Below are positions 47,292 through 57,437 of a stretch of 64,000 nt of DNA, piece by piece (position 1 is the stretch's first letter; each line of letters starts with the position of its first letter). A program made the translations under genes and the position numbers. The notes under the pieces are model-generated. The model did not search any database and was not told the origin of the DNA. It saw nothing but the letters and a program-made list of their open reading frames with translations. Origin of the DNA: Methanosalsum zhilinae DSM 4017. GTDB taxonomy: Archaea; Halobacteriota; Methanosarcinia; Methanosarcinales; Methanosarcinaceae. The DNA is taken from assembly GCF_000217995.1 (NCBI RefSeq), contig NC_015676.1, positions 412,103 through 476,102 of the forward strand, read 5' to 3'.

Positions 47292-48515
47292 TCAGTAATC
47301 AAACAGTCTGGACTGATTGCTGCTTTCTGTATTCTGTGCCTTTACTTGTTTTTCTTTTTCCGGCAGTTCTATCCATCCATATTTTCCTCCACCACCGGCG
47401 TGTATGATCAGTTTTCCATCTCTGAAAGCTGAAATAGCGTTTACAATCTTTTCATCAACAACTTTAAGCCTTTCAATGTCTGTGTCCAGCAAGACCGCAA
47501 CTTCACTACCAAAATCAGTAATTAGTTTATTCCATGCCTGTTGAACTCCCTTTGTATGGATACTTGAATGACCCAATGCCATCATTATAATTTCAGAGAG
47601 AGGAATAAGATGTATATAATCCGGACGATGGCTGGGGTGCATAGGAGCATCAAAATCGGCAAGTTCATTTATTCGGTCATATACTCCTTTTTTTATCTGT
47701 CCCCTGTCTTCAGGACATCTCCAGTTATTTTCTTTTGCAGATTCCAATGTAAAATGCTGGAAGCAACGGGTACAGGCAGTTTGATTATATTTACCTTCCT
47801 CAGGATAGAATCCTACATTTAATGTTGGACCGTACTTGTTTTTCCTGAGGATTGCAGATTTTATTCCATCAAAACTTATTTCAGGTACACTGAACTGTGT
47901 AAACTCTCTGGCAAGTTTATTTGGCCATGGCGAATGGGCATCAGAGTTTGTCAGGAAGGTCAGCTCGTGAAGTTCCTTTATCCTATCTGCATAATCTGTA
48001 TCAGCACTTAGGCCAAGCTCAAGGAATGATATATAGCCTGTCATATCTTTATAGCAGTTCTGAAGAGAATCATGTGCTGCATAGATGGCAGTCCATGGTG
48101 TGAATGCATGTGAGGGACCGATCAGCGCTTCTACATCTTTTCCGATTTCAGCTATTTCGCATCCATCCATCTTAACAGAAGGACGCCCGTCTGAGGTTAA
48201 ATTTCCCTGCTTTCCAATTCGTTCTGCAAGCTCTTCAGCCTTGGAAATAGAAGGAAGTATTAGGAGGTGATGTACCCTATTTATGTCTTCTACTTCAGTT
48301 GTGAGAACAAAATGGGTATTTTCGATTTTTATGGTTGAATCATCAGTGGATGCGTTTTTGATCTCTTCAAGCCACATTGGATGGAGGCAGTCACCGGTTC
48401 CTACCACATCGATTCCTTTTTTTGATGCTTCAGTTCCAATAGTATTCAGGTCCATACTTTTTGAAGTTGCCATAGAATACTTTGAATGGATATGAAGATC
48501 TGCATTTATTATCAT
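47292..48515 (-). CDS. PHP-domain phosphoesterase with zinc ribbon (TIGR00375-like)
   Basis: A 407-residue protein. The PHP metal site begins NADLHIHSKYSMATS and continues with DVVGTGDCLHPMW, IGPSHAFTPWTAIYA and FLTNSDAHSPWP. A zinc-ribbon-like segment (CTRCFQHFTLESAKENNWRC) lies about residues 253-273, and the C terminus ends NQSRLFDY, resembling a short PCNA-interacting motif. TIGR00375 proteins have unknown activity; PHP domains hydrolyse phosphoesters and some accompany polymerases. Follows the tRNA-Ser gene and belongs to the minus-strand block with PAC2. Confidence 0.8.
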   Translation of the reverse strand: MIINADLHIHSKYSMATSKSMDLNTIGTEASKKGIDVVGTGDCLHPMWLEEIKNASTDDSTIKIENTHFVLTTEVEDINRVHHLLILPSISKAEELAERIGKQGNLTSDGRPSVKMDGCEIAEIGKDVEALIGPSHAFTPWTAIYAAHDSLQNCYKDMTGYISFLELGLSADTDYADRIKELHELTFLTNSDAHSPWPNKLAREFTQFSVPEISFDGIKSAILRKNKYGPTLNVGFYPEEGKYNQTACTRCFQHFTLESAKENNWRCPEDRGQIKKGVYDRINELADFDAPMHPSHRPDYIHLIPLSEIIMMALGHSSIHTKGVQQAWNKLITDFGSEVAVLLDTDIERLKVVDEKIVNAISAFRDGKLIIHAGGGGKYGWIELPEKEKQVKAQNTESSNQSRLFDY

Positions 48516-48521
48516 ATGACC

Positions 48522-49277
48522 TTATCCGATATATCTGAGGTCTTCTTCCTGTATCATTTTTTGCTGCTCTTTTTCCATTAATTTGGCAACAATCTTCTCC
48601 ATTTCTTTAGCTCTTTCTTCAAGAGGTCCGGCATCCACTTCAAAGTCAAATATATTGCAAAGAACCTTTAACAGTGACTGTGAACTTTTCGGGTCTACAA
48701 TGTATCCCGATGTCATGCCCATAAGGCAGGCAGCTTCTATATTCCTGAATTTACTAAGACCAAGAATCAGACCGGAAGCACCTACAATTCCGCCACCAGG
48801 TTCCCCTTTTTTGAAGGTGACTCCAGCATCTTTCAATTCTTCGATCATAGAAGGATTGTTCACAGCGCATATTACTTCATCTTTATGCGTTAACTGGCCT
48901 GTAGGAAAGCCTCCAAGAGTGTATATTCTTTCAACTCCAAATTCTTCAGCTATGTCCAGATATACATCACACAATTCATAATGTCCTTCTGTTGTGGTAC
49001 TCTGATGGTCGCCTACCAGTATGAGGATATCTCTCTGATCTGATCGGCAGACATGTATCTCATTGTTTACAAGTCGAATTGTGTTATCATCATCGACAAT
49101 GACCTGGGGAGGGAAATGAGGAGAATAAAGTTCTATCAGTTTTTCGGAGTCTATTTCTTCAATTAGGTGTTCTGCAACAAGCTTGCCTACATGACCAACT
49201 CCTGGAAGGCCAACTATTAATACCGGATTATTAAGTTCAATGTCCTCCACCAGTTTGACAACTTTTGTCTCATTCAT
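48522..49277 (-). CDS. PAC2 family proteasome assembly chaperone-like protein
   Basis: A 251-residue protein with the N-terminal NPVLIVGLPGVGHVGKLVAEHL motif, the LGGFPTGQLTHKDEV segment and GEPGGGIVGASGLILGL typical of the PAC2/PbaB family; the C-terminal 30 residues form a charged coiled coil (RAKEMEKIVAKLMEKEQQKMI). Archaeal PbaB helps 20S proteasome assembly. Its ATG overlaps the nop10 stop (ATGA), so translation is coupled. Confidence 0.88.
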   Translation of the reverse strand: MNETKVVKLVEDIELNNPVLIVGLPGVGHVGKLVAEHLIEEIDSEKLIELYSPHFPPQVIVDDDNTIRLVNNEIHVCRSDQRDILILVGDHQSTTTEGHYELCDVYLDIAEEFGVERIYTLGGFPTGQLTHKDEVICAVNNPSMIEELKDAGVTFKKGEPGGGIVGASGLILGLSKFRNIEAACLMGMTSGYIVDPKSSQSLLKVLCNIFDFEVDAGPLEERAKEMEKIVAKLMEKEQQKMIQEEDLRYIG

Positions 49278-49444
49278 AAATACTTTCTCTCCTGTATCTT
49301 ACCCTTTCTTCGATATTTACCATATGGATCAAGTGGTGAAAATTTAGCCGGGCCTGGTATGACTGTTTTTTTGCCGCAAACCGGGCATTGGCTGTTCAGG
49401 GTATATCTACTGCATTCCCTGCACCTGAGAATTTTATGACCCAC
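49274..49444 (-). CDS. nop10: H/ACA ribonucleoprotein subunit Nop10
   Basis: A 56-residue protein: GHKILRCRECSRYTL, CPVCG (zinc ribbon C-x2-C...C-x2-C), KTVIPGPAKFSPLDPYGKYRRKGK. It is a textbook archaeal Nop10, part of the pseudouridine synthase complex with Cbf5, L7Ae and Gar1. Start is GTG 49442-49444, 6 bases after the aIF2-alpha stop, whose end (GTGATGA) may serve as ribosome site. The stop overlaps the PAC2 start. Confidence 0.93.
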   Translation of the reverse strand: MGHKILRCRECSRYTLNSQCPVCGKKTVIPGPAKFSPLDPYGKYRRKGKIQERKYL

Positions 49445-49450
49445 AGTTCA

Positions 49451-50251
49451 TCACGCTTTTGCTGCTGTGTCGATGTGCCGGTGGAATACACCCTTACCAC
49501 CAGCATTATTTATACTATCAATTGCAATCTGTGATGCTTTTTTGAGCACAGATTCCGCAGTTTTATAATCCGGAGCAATTACTTTTATTCGGTATCTCGG
49601 AGCTCCGATATAACTGATATCGATTTTAACATCTTCCTGCTTGATCTGAGCTGCGGCACTTAATGATTCTTTTATACTGTCAATTCCGCTGGGATGAGAT
49701 GTTGTGAGATCCACATATCCAGTAATGTTTACAAAGGGGAGCTTGATATTCTCCTGGGCAATTTTTATAATACTATCTTTCAGCTTTTTGTTTATATCGA
49801 TCTCTCTGAATGCCTCAGGTCCATTGATCGCAGCCTCCTCAAAGGCAGAATATGCACTTCCGAAATAATCATAAAACTGGTTTAGGAGGGAATCAATAGC
49901 TGCTTTGTCTGTATTTGTTTCCTCAGCAGCAAACTGCAGCCACTTGGCAGCTTTTTGCTCGTTTTTCCATTCCTGGATCTTCTCGCGCCTTTGATGCTCG
50001 TTTACATCCTTAAGAGAGAGATCTATGTGTCGTCTTGTGGGATCTACATTGAGAACCTTACATACAATCTTTTGACCTTCTCTGACATGATCCCTTACAT
50101 ACTTGACCCAACCGGCCTTGATCTCAGATATGTGTATAAATCCTTCTTTCTGGTCATATTCCTCTAATGTGGTATATGCACCAAAATCTGTCACATTTTT
50201 TACAGTGCATACTACCAGTTCACCGCTTTCTGGCCATCTGTTTTGATCCAT
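49451..50251 (-). CDS. Translation initiation factor aIF2 alpha subunit
   Basis: A 266-residue protein. An S1 domain (ESGELVVCTVKNVTDFGAYTTLEEYDQKEGFIHISEI) is followed by a helical domain and a C-terminal alpha-beta domain (RYRIKVIAPDYKTAESVLKKA). It forms the aIF2 trimer that brings Met-tRNAi to the ribosome. It lies in the conserved block rpl44e-rps27e-aIF2alpha-nop10. Confidence 0.95.
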   Translation of the reverse strand: MDQNRWPESGELVVCTVKNVTDFGAYTTLEEYDQKEGFIHISEIKAGWVKYVRDHVREGQKIVCKVLNVDPTRRHIDLSLKDVNEHQRREKIQEWKNEQKAAKWLQFAAEETNTDKAAIDSLLNQFYDYFGSAYSAFEEAAINGPEAFREIDINKKLKDSIIKIAQENIKLPFVNITGYVDLTTSHPSGIDSIKESLSAAAQIKQEDVKIDISYIGAPRYRIKVIAPDYKTAESVLKKASQIAIDSINNAGGKGVFHRHIDTAAKA

Positions 50252-50269
50252 TAATAATCACTTCATTGC

Positions 50270-50733
<464 letters not shown>

Positions 50734-50757
50734 GACCTACACCTGTACATTATTGGG

Positions 50758-51486
50758 TTAGCTTTTCTTTCTGTTATCAGGAATTAACTTTGCAGCACCC
50801 CTTTTAACAAGGGCTTTTGCATTCAATGATGGCAGACTTGCAATATCTTCTGCTTTTAGTTGATAAGTACGATTGTCAACTGCCAGAAATTTTGGTATAT
50901 CCTTCAGTATTCGGACAACATCGTATTCTTTGTTTATATTACTTTTGCTTATATCCTTTTCAGTATCACTGGTTATTGGCGTCTTATCTTCAATCGGGTG
51001 GACAGGTTCAGATTTTCCGGATCTCTCATTCTGTTCATCATTAATGGATACTGCTTCAGTTGTGTCTTTTTTACTGCAATCTTCTGGGTCTACGAACTCG
51101 AAAGAATCAGGATTCAGGATTGGTTCCAGAAGTTCGTTTCTTGTACTGTTTATAGCTTTGAGGGTTTCATTATATACATGCTGTTCCAGGGGGAGCAGCT
51201 TATCAAGGTCCTGTTTTGATGAAGAGTTTGAAAACGCATGTGATGTTGCACGTGTAGTAATTTTACGCATACGTCTTATGAATATGTATTCAATATCCGT
51301 GATTGCACTCTGAAGTTCGTCTTCCAGCATCTTTGATTCGACTGACCTGGGGTTGTTTATTTTTCTTATTTCTTCTTCCAGTTCTCTGACATATTCGGCA
51401 GCTTTTGAGTAGAAATCAGATGGGATTGCTTTCAGGGTTGAGTTGCGTTCTTCACGAAATATTTTCCTTAGTTCATCAAGATCCAT
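50758..51486 (-). CDS. Gins51-type replication factor (GINS subunit)
   Basis: A 242-residue protein. The A domain is the N-terminal half (LRKIFREERNSTLKAIPSDFYSKAAEYVRELEEEI); a disordered, charged linker follows (about residues 125-190); the C-terminal B domain contains VRILKDIPKFLAVDNRTYQLKAEDIASLPSLNAKALVKRGAAKLI. This order (A then B) defines archaeal Gins51/GINS15. It overlaps priS by 11 bases, linking primase and the helicase cofactor. Confidence 0.85.
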   Translation of the reverse strand: MDLDELRKIFREERNSTLKAIPSDFYSKAAEYVRELEEEIRKINNPRSVESKMLEDELQSAITDIEYIFIRRMRKITTRATSHAFSNSSSKQDLDKLLPLEQHVYNETLKAINSTRNELLEPILNPDSFEFVDPEDCSKKDTTEAVSINDEQNERSGKSEPVHPIEDKTPITSDTEKDISKSNINKEYDVVRILKDIPKFLAVDNRTYQLKAEDIASLPSLNAKALVKRGAAKLIPDNRKKS

Positions 51487-52654
51487 ATTCTGCCACTCCT
51501 CTGCAGATCAGATGTATTGCAGCATATTCCGGGAGATTATATATTCCTTCCTCCACACAGAACTCTTTTCCTTTCATGTTTAATGAATACGGTCTCTTTA
51601 CATTTATTTCTACACTTTCATTTCCAAAGACCACGGCATCAGTAAGCGGGTCAAATGTATCCAGCTCAGATGAAGAAAGAACTGTTACTTTCATGCCTGA
51701 ACCTCCATGCAAAGATCCTGGAAGACGTATGAGTCTTTTTATATCTGAGGTTACCGGTTCGTCGACGTTTGCAATCATTTCATTTATGCCGGCATATGCA
51801 ATTTGTTTAATGAATCCGACAGGCATTTTAGAAAGATTTCCGATCTTTCCGTTTCTTAGAAGGTCTATTTCATCTTCGTTGTTAATGATATCTATAAGTG
51901 TTTTTGCTCTTTTCTTGCCAATACCATTGTAGGAACTCAACAGATCAACTGCATTATCTTTTTTTATAATTCTCTGTAGATATGAAATGATAAAATTATT
52001 TATTCTTTTTTCCCATCCTCCACTGTTTTCACCGGGAAAAGATGATATTTTTGCATTTTCCTGACCTGCATCACCTGAAACCTGTTTTTTACTGAACATA
52101 CTGTCAATACTCAGTCCAGTTGAACTTATATAATCAACAATTTCGCGCCTCTGGCTACTGTCAAGGTCATGTACGCATGGATCATTTATGTGCAGATGAT
52201 ATCCACGCCCCCCTGAGAACACAATTTGAATATCATCCTCTGAAAACCCGAAGTCATCCTCTAAAAAATCGTATAATTTGAATGTTTCCGTTTTAACATG
52301 CTCCAGCATCTCAGAATATGAAGTTGGTGCACCAGGTAGATGATCTGCATCAAGGTCAAATATTAAGTCTGCTCCCAGCCAGTCCTTTTCTTTCATTGTG
52401 GATGCAGCAGGGTATCTGTAATAAGCTACAGAGTAATAGCAATGGGATGGGACCATACCCTCCAGGTACTCATTTACCTCTCCTGCTGAACCAAACGATT
52501 TGTGCCTTCGCATCACTATCTGCGGCATTTCATCAAAAAGTATGAATCCCCATTCCCTGGATGGATAATCCACTGGAGGATTCACAGAGTTATTTTTATA
52601 ATAATTTTGAAACCTTTCCTTAAGGTATTGTTTTGTTATGAGATTCATTCTCAT
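51476..52654 (-). CDS. priS: DNA primase small (catalytic) subunit
   Basis: A 392-residue archaeal-eukaryotic primase. The catalytic aspartates are in ADLIFDLDADH, the nucleotide motif is SGGRGYHLH, and RLIRLPGSLHGGSG carries the third-site residues. The N terminus REWGFILF is typical. It makes primers with PriL, which is not in the window. Followed by the overlapping gins51 gene. Confidence 0.95.
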   Translation of the reverse strand: MRMNLITKQYLKERFQNYYKNNSVNPPVDYPSREWGFILFDEMPQIVMRRHKSFGSAGEVNEYLEGMVPSHCYYSVAYYRYPAASTMKEKDWLGADLIFDLDADHLPGAPTSYSEMLEHVKTETFKLYDFLEDDFGFSEDDIQIVFSGGRGYHLHINDPCVHDLDSSQRREIVDYISSTGLSIDSMFSKKQVSGDAGQENAKISSFPGENSGGWEKRINNFIISYLQRIIKKDNAVDLLSSYNGIGKKRAKTLIDIINNEDEIDLLRNGKIGNLSKMPVGFIKQIAYAGINEMIANVDEPVTSDIKRLIRLPGSLHGGSGMKVTVLSSSELDTFDPLTDAVVFGNESVEINVKRPYSLNMKGKEFCVEEGIYNLPEYAAIHLICRGVAEYGS

Positions 52655-52843
52655 TCATTCCTGAGTGATAAACAAATTGATTCGTTTATGTATCCAGTGA
52701 TTGTATCTGATTCTATTTTACTATATTCATGGACCCAATTGCAGAGTCTATACGTAACTTGAAGATTCAGATGTCTGTACAATTATGCATATGTGAATCA
52801 TGGATAAATCTAATATAGTCCACTAAAACATTATACGCAGTAT

Positions 52844-54826
52844 ATGAAAGATGAAATGTCAAGTGCTGATGTGTCTGCTCTGGTGTATGAGCTTGTGCAT
52901 GGCCCCTATAATCTTATCGATGCAAAGATAGGAAAGATATATCAACCTTTTTCTGATGAGATCCGAATTAATCTTTTTATCCATGGAAAGGGACGAGATA
53001 ATCTGATTCTGGAAGCTGGAAAAAGGGCCCACATAAGCAAAAACCTGCCTCCCAATCCAAAACTACCTCCCTCGTTTCCAATGCTTCTAAGGAAACATCT
53101 CTCAGGGGGCAGGATTCTGGATATCAGCCAGTATGATTTTGACCGGATTATTGAGATCAGGATTGTGCGAGGTGGTGTTGAAACCGTGCTTGTAGCTGAA
53201 TTATTTGCACGGGGAAATATTGTTCTTCTGGATAGCGAAAGAAAAATAATTCTCCCAATGAAGCCTGTAACATTCCGGGGACGAAAAATCCGTAGTGGTG
53301 AAACATATGAATATCCGGAATCCAAGGTAAATCCTCTGGAAATAACAGAAGAGAAAATGAAGGACCTACTTTATACTTCAACCAGTGATCTTGTACGCAC
53401 AATTGCAACAAAAATGAATCTTGGTGGAAATCTCTCAGAAGAGATATGTTTGGTTTCGGGAATTGATAAGAACAGGTCTGCAAAAGAGATTGATGATCAG
53501 GAAATATCAATTCTCTGTGAATCTGTAAACGATGTATTGTCACCTCTTGTATCTGGTGATCTGAAGCCAAATATAGTGAAGAAGAAAAATGATGATCTTG
53601 AACCTATAAATGTAAATCCTTTTGACCTGAAGATATTTGAAAAATATGAAAAGGAATATTATGAATCCTTCAATGAAGCTCTGGATGAATATTTCGGAAA
53701 GGCTTCCCTTGAAAAGGTGGATGAAAAGGTAGAAACTGTAAAAAAAGATAAAGCAGGTGTATTTGAAAGACGTCTACAGCAGCAGAAGACCGCAATCAGC
53801 AAATTTGAAAAGCAGGCTGAAAAATATGTCCAGGCTGCAGAAAAGATATACTCCTATTATCAGGATATTGAACATATAACAGACGCTCTCAATAATGCAA
53901 GGAGCAAAGGTTATTCCTGGAGTGAAATAAAATCTATCATAAAAAGCTCAAAAGACAGTACACAAGCCGCAAAATCAATTATTAATATTGATCCTGGAAA
54001 AGGAATTATTGTGCTTGATCTTGATGGAACAAATGTTGAAATCAACATCAATAAATCAATTCCGCAGAATGCTGAAATGTATTATGAAAAGGCAAAAAAA
54101 GTTACACGAAAAAGAGATGGTGCTCTGAAAGCTCTTGAAGAAACAAAAGCTTCCATGCAGAAAAAGGAAAAGAAAGAACCCAGTAAAAGAAAGATCATAA
54201 GAAAACCTTCATGGTATGAAAGGTTCAGATGGTTTATCTCCTCAGATGGTTTTCTTGTAGTAGGTGGAAGAGACGCTGATACCAATGAAGAAATTGTGAA
54301 GAAATATATGGAAAAAAGAGATCTGTTTTTCCACACCCAGGCACCGGGTGCACCAGTAACAATTATAAAAACTGAAGGAAAAGAAGTACCCTCCACCACA
54401 ATTGAAGAGGCATCCCGGTTTGTAGTTTCCTATTCCAGTCTCTGGAAGCTGGGTCATTTTGCAGGAGATTGCTATATGGTAAAACCGGAACAGGTTTCAA
54501 AGACACCCGAATCCGGTGAATACCTGAAAAAAGGGTCCTTTGTAATACGCGGAGAACGGAATTACTTCAAAAATGTGCCTATGAGAGTTGCAGTTGGGAT
54601 TGAAAAAGATACTCCAAGAGTAATAGGTGGTCCGGTATCAGCCATTACGAAATGGGGCGAGCATATTATTGAGCTGATTCCAGGTAAGTTCAACCAGAAC
54701 GATATTGCAAAGAAGATATATCGTATATTAGTGGATAGTGTAGAAGATGTATCTCTTGTAAGGCAGATCGCTTCTCCGGACAAGATTGCCCGGATGCTTC
54801 CACCCGGTGGCTCTGATATTGTATGA
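52844..54826 (+). CDS. rqcH: Ribosome quality control protein RqcH (NEMF/Rqc2 family, NFACT)
   Basis: A 660-residue protein with NFACT-N (ALVYELVHGPYNLIDAKIGKIYQ), the DR motif D100-R101 (YDFDRIIEI) that binds the Ala-tRNA in other RqcH proteins, a helix-hairpin-helix middle, a long coiled coil (about residues 285-365) and the NFACT-R domain (WYERFRWFISSDGFLVVGGRDADTNE). It binds stalled large ribosomal subunits and adds C-terminal tails. It lies 16 bases upstream of pelota, which splits stalled ribosomes. Confidence 0.9.
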   Translation: MKDEMSSADVSALVYELVHGPYNLIDAKIGKIYQPFSDEIRINLFIHGKGRDNLILEAGKRAHISKNLPPNPKLPPSFPMLLRKHLSGGRILDISQYDFDRIIEIRIVRGGVETVLVAELFARGNIVLLDSERKIILPMKPVTFRGRKIRSGETYEYPESKVNPLEITEEKMKDLLYTSTSDLVRTIATKMNLGGNLSEEICLVSGIDKNRSAKEIDDQEISILCESVNDVLSPLVSGDLKPNIVKKKNDDLEPINVNPFDLKIFEKYEKEYYESFNEALDEYFGKASLEKVDEKVETVKKDKAGVFERRLQQQKTAISKFEKQAEKYVQAAEKIYSYYQDIEHITDALNNARSKGYSWSEIKSIIKSSKDSTQAAKSIINIDPGKGIIVLDLDGTNVEININKSIPQNAEMYYEKAKKVTRKRDGALKALEETKASMQKKEKKEPSKRKIIRKPSWYERFRWFISSDGFLVVGGRDADTNEEIVKKYMEKRDLFFHTQAPGAPVTIIKTEGKEVPSTTIEEASRFVVSYSSLWKLGHFAGDCYMVKPEQVSKTPESGEYLKKGSFVIRGERNYFKNVPMRVAVGIEKDTPRVIGGPVSAITKWGEHIIELIPGKFNQNDIAKKIYRILVDSVEDVSLVRQIASPDKIARMLPPGGSDIV

Positions 54827-54842
54827 TCGGAGGTAGCTATTG

Positions 54843-55883
54843 ATGAGGATTGTAAAAAGAAATCTCAAAGGAAACGAAGGTGAAATTTCACTTATAATGG
54901 AGTCGCTGGATGATTTATGGCACCTGAAATATATTATAGAGAGAGGCGACCTTATATTTGCTGTAACCAAAAGAAAAGCAGAAAGTGCAACCGACAAGAT
55001 CAGGCCTGAAAAAACAGAAAAAAAAACGGTTCGTCTTGGCGTTAGAGTAGAGAATATTGAATTTCACAAATTCTCAAATCGGTTAAGGGTCACTGGGGTT
55101 ATAGAAAGTGGAATGGATTCGGGATCCTACCATACTCTCAATATTGAAGAAGATTCCCATGTGTCTATTGTTAAAAAATGGAAGAATGACCAGCTTGAGA
55201 GGATCCAGGAAGCAGAGGCTGCATCCAGGAGACCGAAAGTAATTATAGTCTGCATTGAAGAAGGAGATGCTGATATCGGCCTAGTTCGCCATTATGGTGT
55301 TGAAACCTATTCACATATTACACAGTCTTCTGGAAAAGGGGAGGGAACACTAAGAGAACTTTTCTTTGACAATATTCTGGATCAGCTTATGACCGCAGCT
55401 TCTGGATCGGAATCAATTGTGATTGCAGGCCCGGGCTTTACTAAAGATGATTTTGTCAAATATGTTAATAATAAAGAACCATCTATTGTAGAAAGGGTTG
55501 TCATGGAAGATACATCTTCGATCGGAGTTTCAGGATTTCAGGAAGTCCTTAAAAGAGGTGCTGTTGACCGGATTATGGAAGAATCCAGAATTGCAAGGGA
55601 ATCCATGTTAATAGATGAACTATTAAAGGAGATCGCAACTGATGGTAAAGCAGAGTATGGTTTTGAACAGGTTACAAATGCTCTCAATTATGGAGCTATT
55701 GAAACACTTCTGATAGCAGACGAAATGCTTAGACAGGAGCGTGAAAAGGATAATATTGATTCTTTTTTGCTTTCAGTAGAACAGGCTCAGGGAAGAGTAG
55801 TAGTATTCAGTACAGAATTTGAACCGGGTCAGAAATTAATGGCTCTTGGAGGAATTGCTGCACTGCTTAGATTTAAAATATGA
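54843..55883 (+). CDS. pelA: Pelota homologue (ribosome rescue factor)
   Basis: A 346-residue protein with three domains: RNA-binding N domain (MRIVKRNLKGNEGEISLIMESLDDLW), central eRF1-like domain (KVIIVCIEEGDADIGLVRHYGVE) and C-terminal eRF1-like domain (YGFEQVTNALNYGAIETLLIADEML). It releases stalled ribosomes with aEF1A and ABCE1. ATG 54843 is 7 bases after GGAGGTAG; a TTG at 54840 is closer to that site. Confidence 0.95.
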   Translation: MRIVKRNLKGNEGEISLIMESLDDLWHLKYIIERGDLIFAVTKRKAESATDKIRPEKTEKKTVRLGVRVENIEFHKFSNRLRVTGVIESGMDSGSYHTLNIEEDSHVSIVKKWKNDQLERIQEAEAASRRPKVIIVCIEEGDADIGLVRHYGVETYSHITQSSGKGEGTLRELFFDNILDQLMTAASGSESIVIAGPGFTKDDFVKYVNNKEPSIVERVVMEDTSSIGVSGFQEVLKRGAVDRIMEESRIARESMLIDELLKEIATDGKAEYGFEQVTNALNYGAIETLLIADEMLRQEREKDNIDSFLLSVEQAQGRVVVFSTEFEPGQKLMALGGIAALLRFKI

Positions 55884-55891
55884 TCATTCAC

Positions 55892-57247
55892 TCAAACCTC
55901 TTCAATATTGAGGGATTTAAGTTCCCGGCTTACCATAGTAAAGGTCAAAGCAAAAGCAAGTAAATCTGATATCGGAAATGCTATCCATACGCCATTGAGT
56001 TCAAAAAAGCGGGGCAATATGATAACCAACGGTATCAGAAAGAAGACCTGTCTGCTCATGGAAAGTATAAATGAAGGCCTGGCTTTTCCGATGGATTGAT
56101 AAAGTGCAGAACCTATAATCTGAAATCCTACAAATGGCAGTGCAAGTACTGATATCCTGATTGCACTAATTCCCTCTTCTATGAGTATCTTATCAGATGT
56201 GAAAATGTTCATCAGTTGCTCCGGAAACAGAAACAATAGCAGAAATCCTGCAAAAGATATTCCGGAAGCTACAGATGCTGACAGCTTAACTGATTGTATT
56301 ACTCTGTCATAGTTCTTTGCACCATAATTGAATCCTATGATTGGCTGCAATCCATGAACGATTCCCAGTACTGGCATTATTGTAAACATCAGTAACCTAC
56401 TCATAATTCCAAAAACCGCAACTGATACATCGCCGCCATATATGACAAGAACGTTATTTAGAACTATAACAACTATACTGCTGGATCCCTGTCTTACAAA
56501 TGGAGATATTCCAATTGCAGAGATCTCATTGACTATTCCGAGGTCGGGCTTGAGGTTCTTTAACCTGAACTTGATTATACTCTTTCCGCCAACATAATAG
56601 TTTATGAGGTACATTGCACATATTATTTGAGAAATAACAGTTGCATATGCTGCTCCTCTAATACCCATGCCAAATCCGAATATGAACAGAGGATCAAGAA
56701 GTATGTTTAATCCTGCAGAAATTATCATTGAGTACATGGCAATATTTGCATTTCCTTCAGCTCTCACAATGCTGTTTACTGCCAGGGCAAATGAAAAGAA
56801 GAACGTACCATAGAGGATTATCTGTAGATAGTCGTAGGAATATGGAAGTATTGCATCCGTAGCACCAAAGGCCTGAAGTATTGGGCTAAGATAAATGGTT
56901 CCAAAAACAATTATTCCAATTGATGAAATGAATACAAGTAAGATCACATTGCCAAACGTTCTTTCTGCTCTGTCAACATCATTTTTTCCAATTGAACGGG
57001 ATATTATTGAAGCGCCTCCAATTCCAATTGCAAGAGCTGTTGCCATTATTATCATCTGCACAGGAAATGCAACCGCAAGCCCCCCAATTGCATACACACC
57101 ATTTTCACCCAGTGCCCTTCCAACAAAAATAGTGTCTGTAATATTATAAGTTGCCTGAATCATCATTCCGATTATTGCAGGTACAGATAATCTTAACAAA
57201 AGATTGGATATGTTTTCTTTTTCAAGATTTTTTTTATTATCTGTCAA
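55892..57247 (-). CDS. MATE family efflux transporter
   Basis: A 451-residue protein with twelve membrane helices in two related halves (NLLLRLSVPAIIGMMIQATYNITDTIFVGRALGENG and AISPFVRQGSSSIVVIVLNN). It matches the DinF/NorM-like multidrug and toxic compound extrusion family, driven by Na+ or H+. The stop faces the pelota stop. Confidence 0.88.
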   Translation of the reverse strand: MTDNKKNLEKENISNLLLRLSVPAIIGMMIQATYNITDTIFVGRALGENGVYAIGGLAVAFPVQMIIMATALAIGIGGASIISRSIGKNDVDRAERTFGNVILLVFISSIGIIVFGTIYLSPILQAFGATDAILPYSYDYLQIILYGTFFFSFALAVNSIVRAEGNANIAMYSMIISAGLNILLDPLFIFGFGMGIRGAAYATVISQIICAMYLINYYVGGKSIIKFRLKNLKPDLGIVNEISAIGISPFVRQGSSSIVVIVLNNVLVIYGGDVSVAVFGIMSRLLMFTIMPVLGIVHGLQPIIGFNYGAKNYDRVIQSVKLSASVASGISFAGFLLLFLFPEQLMNIFTSDKILIEEGISAIRISVLALPFVGFQIIGSALYQSIGKARPSFILSMSRQVFFLIPLVIILPRFFELNGVWIAFPISDLLAFALTFTMVSRELKSLNIEEV

Positions 57248-57437
57248 GCAAAAATCCTCTGATTTTTAATTCTAAGCCCCTGGCTAAAAAATGGAATCCG
57301 AATATTAATCCCGGATACTATGCTGAATTGGTGAAAATAATTCACAGGCACTTCATAAATACATTTCGTATATGATGCCCAATCTTATATTCCAGATATA
57401 TCTAAAAAAAATGAATACTTGTTAAGTATAGTCATGA

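Noticed and set aside
51405-51932. 175-codon plus-strand frame across gins51/priS
   Set aside because: Shadow of two strongly supported minus-strand genes.
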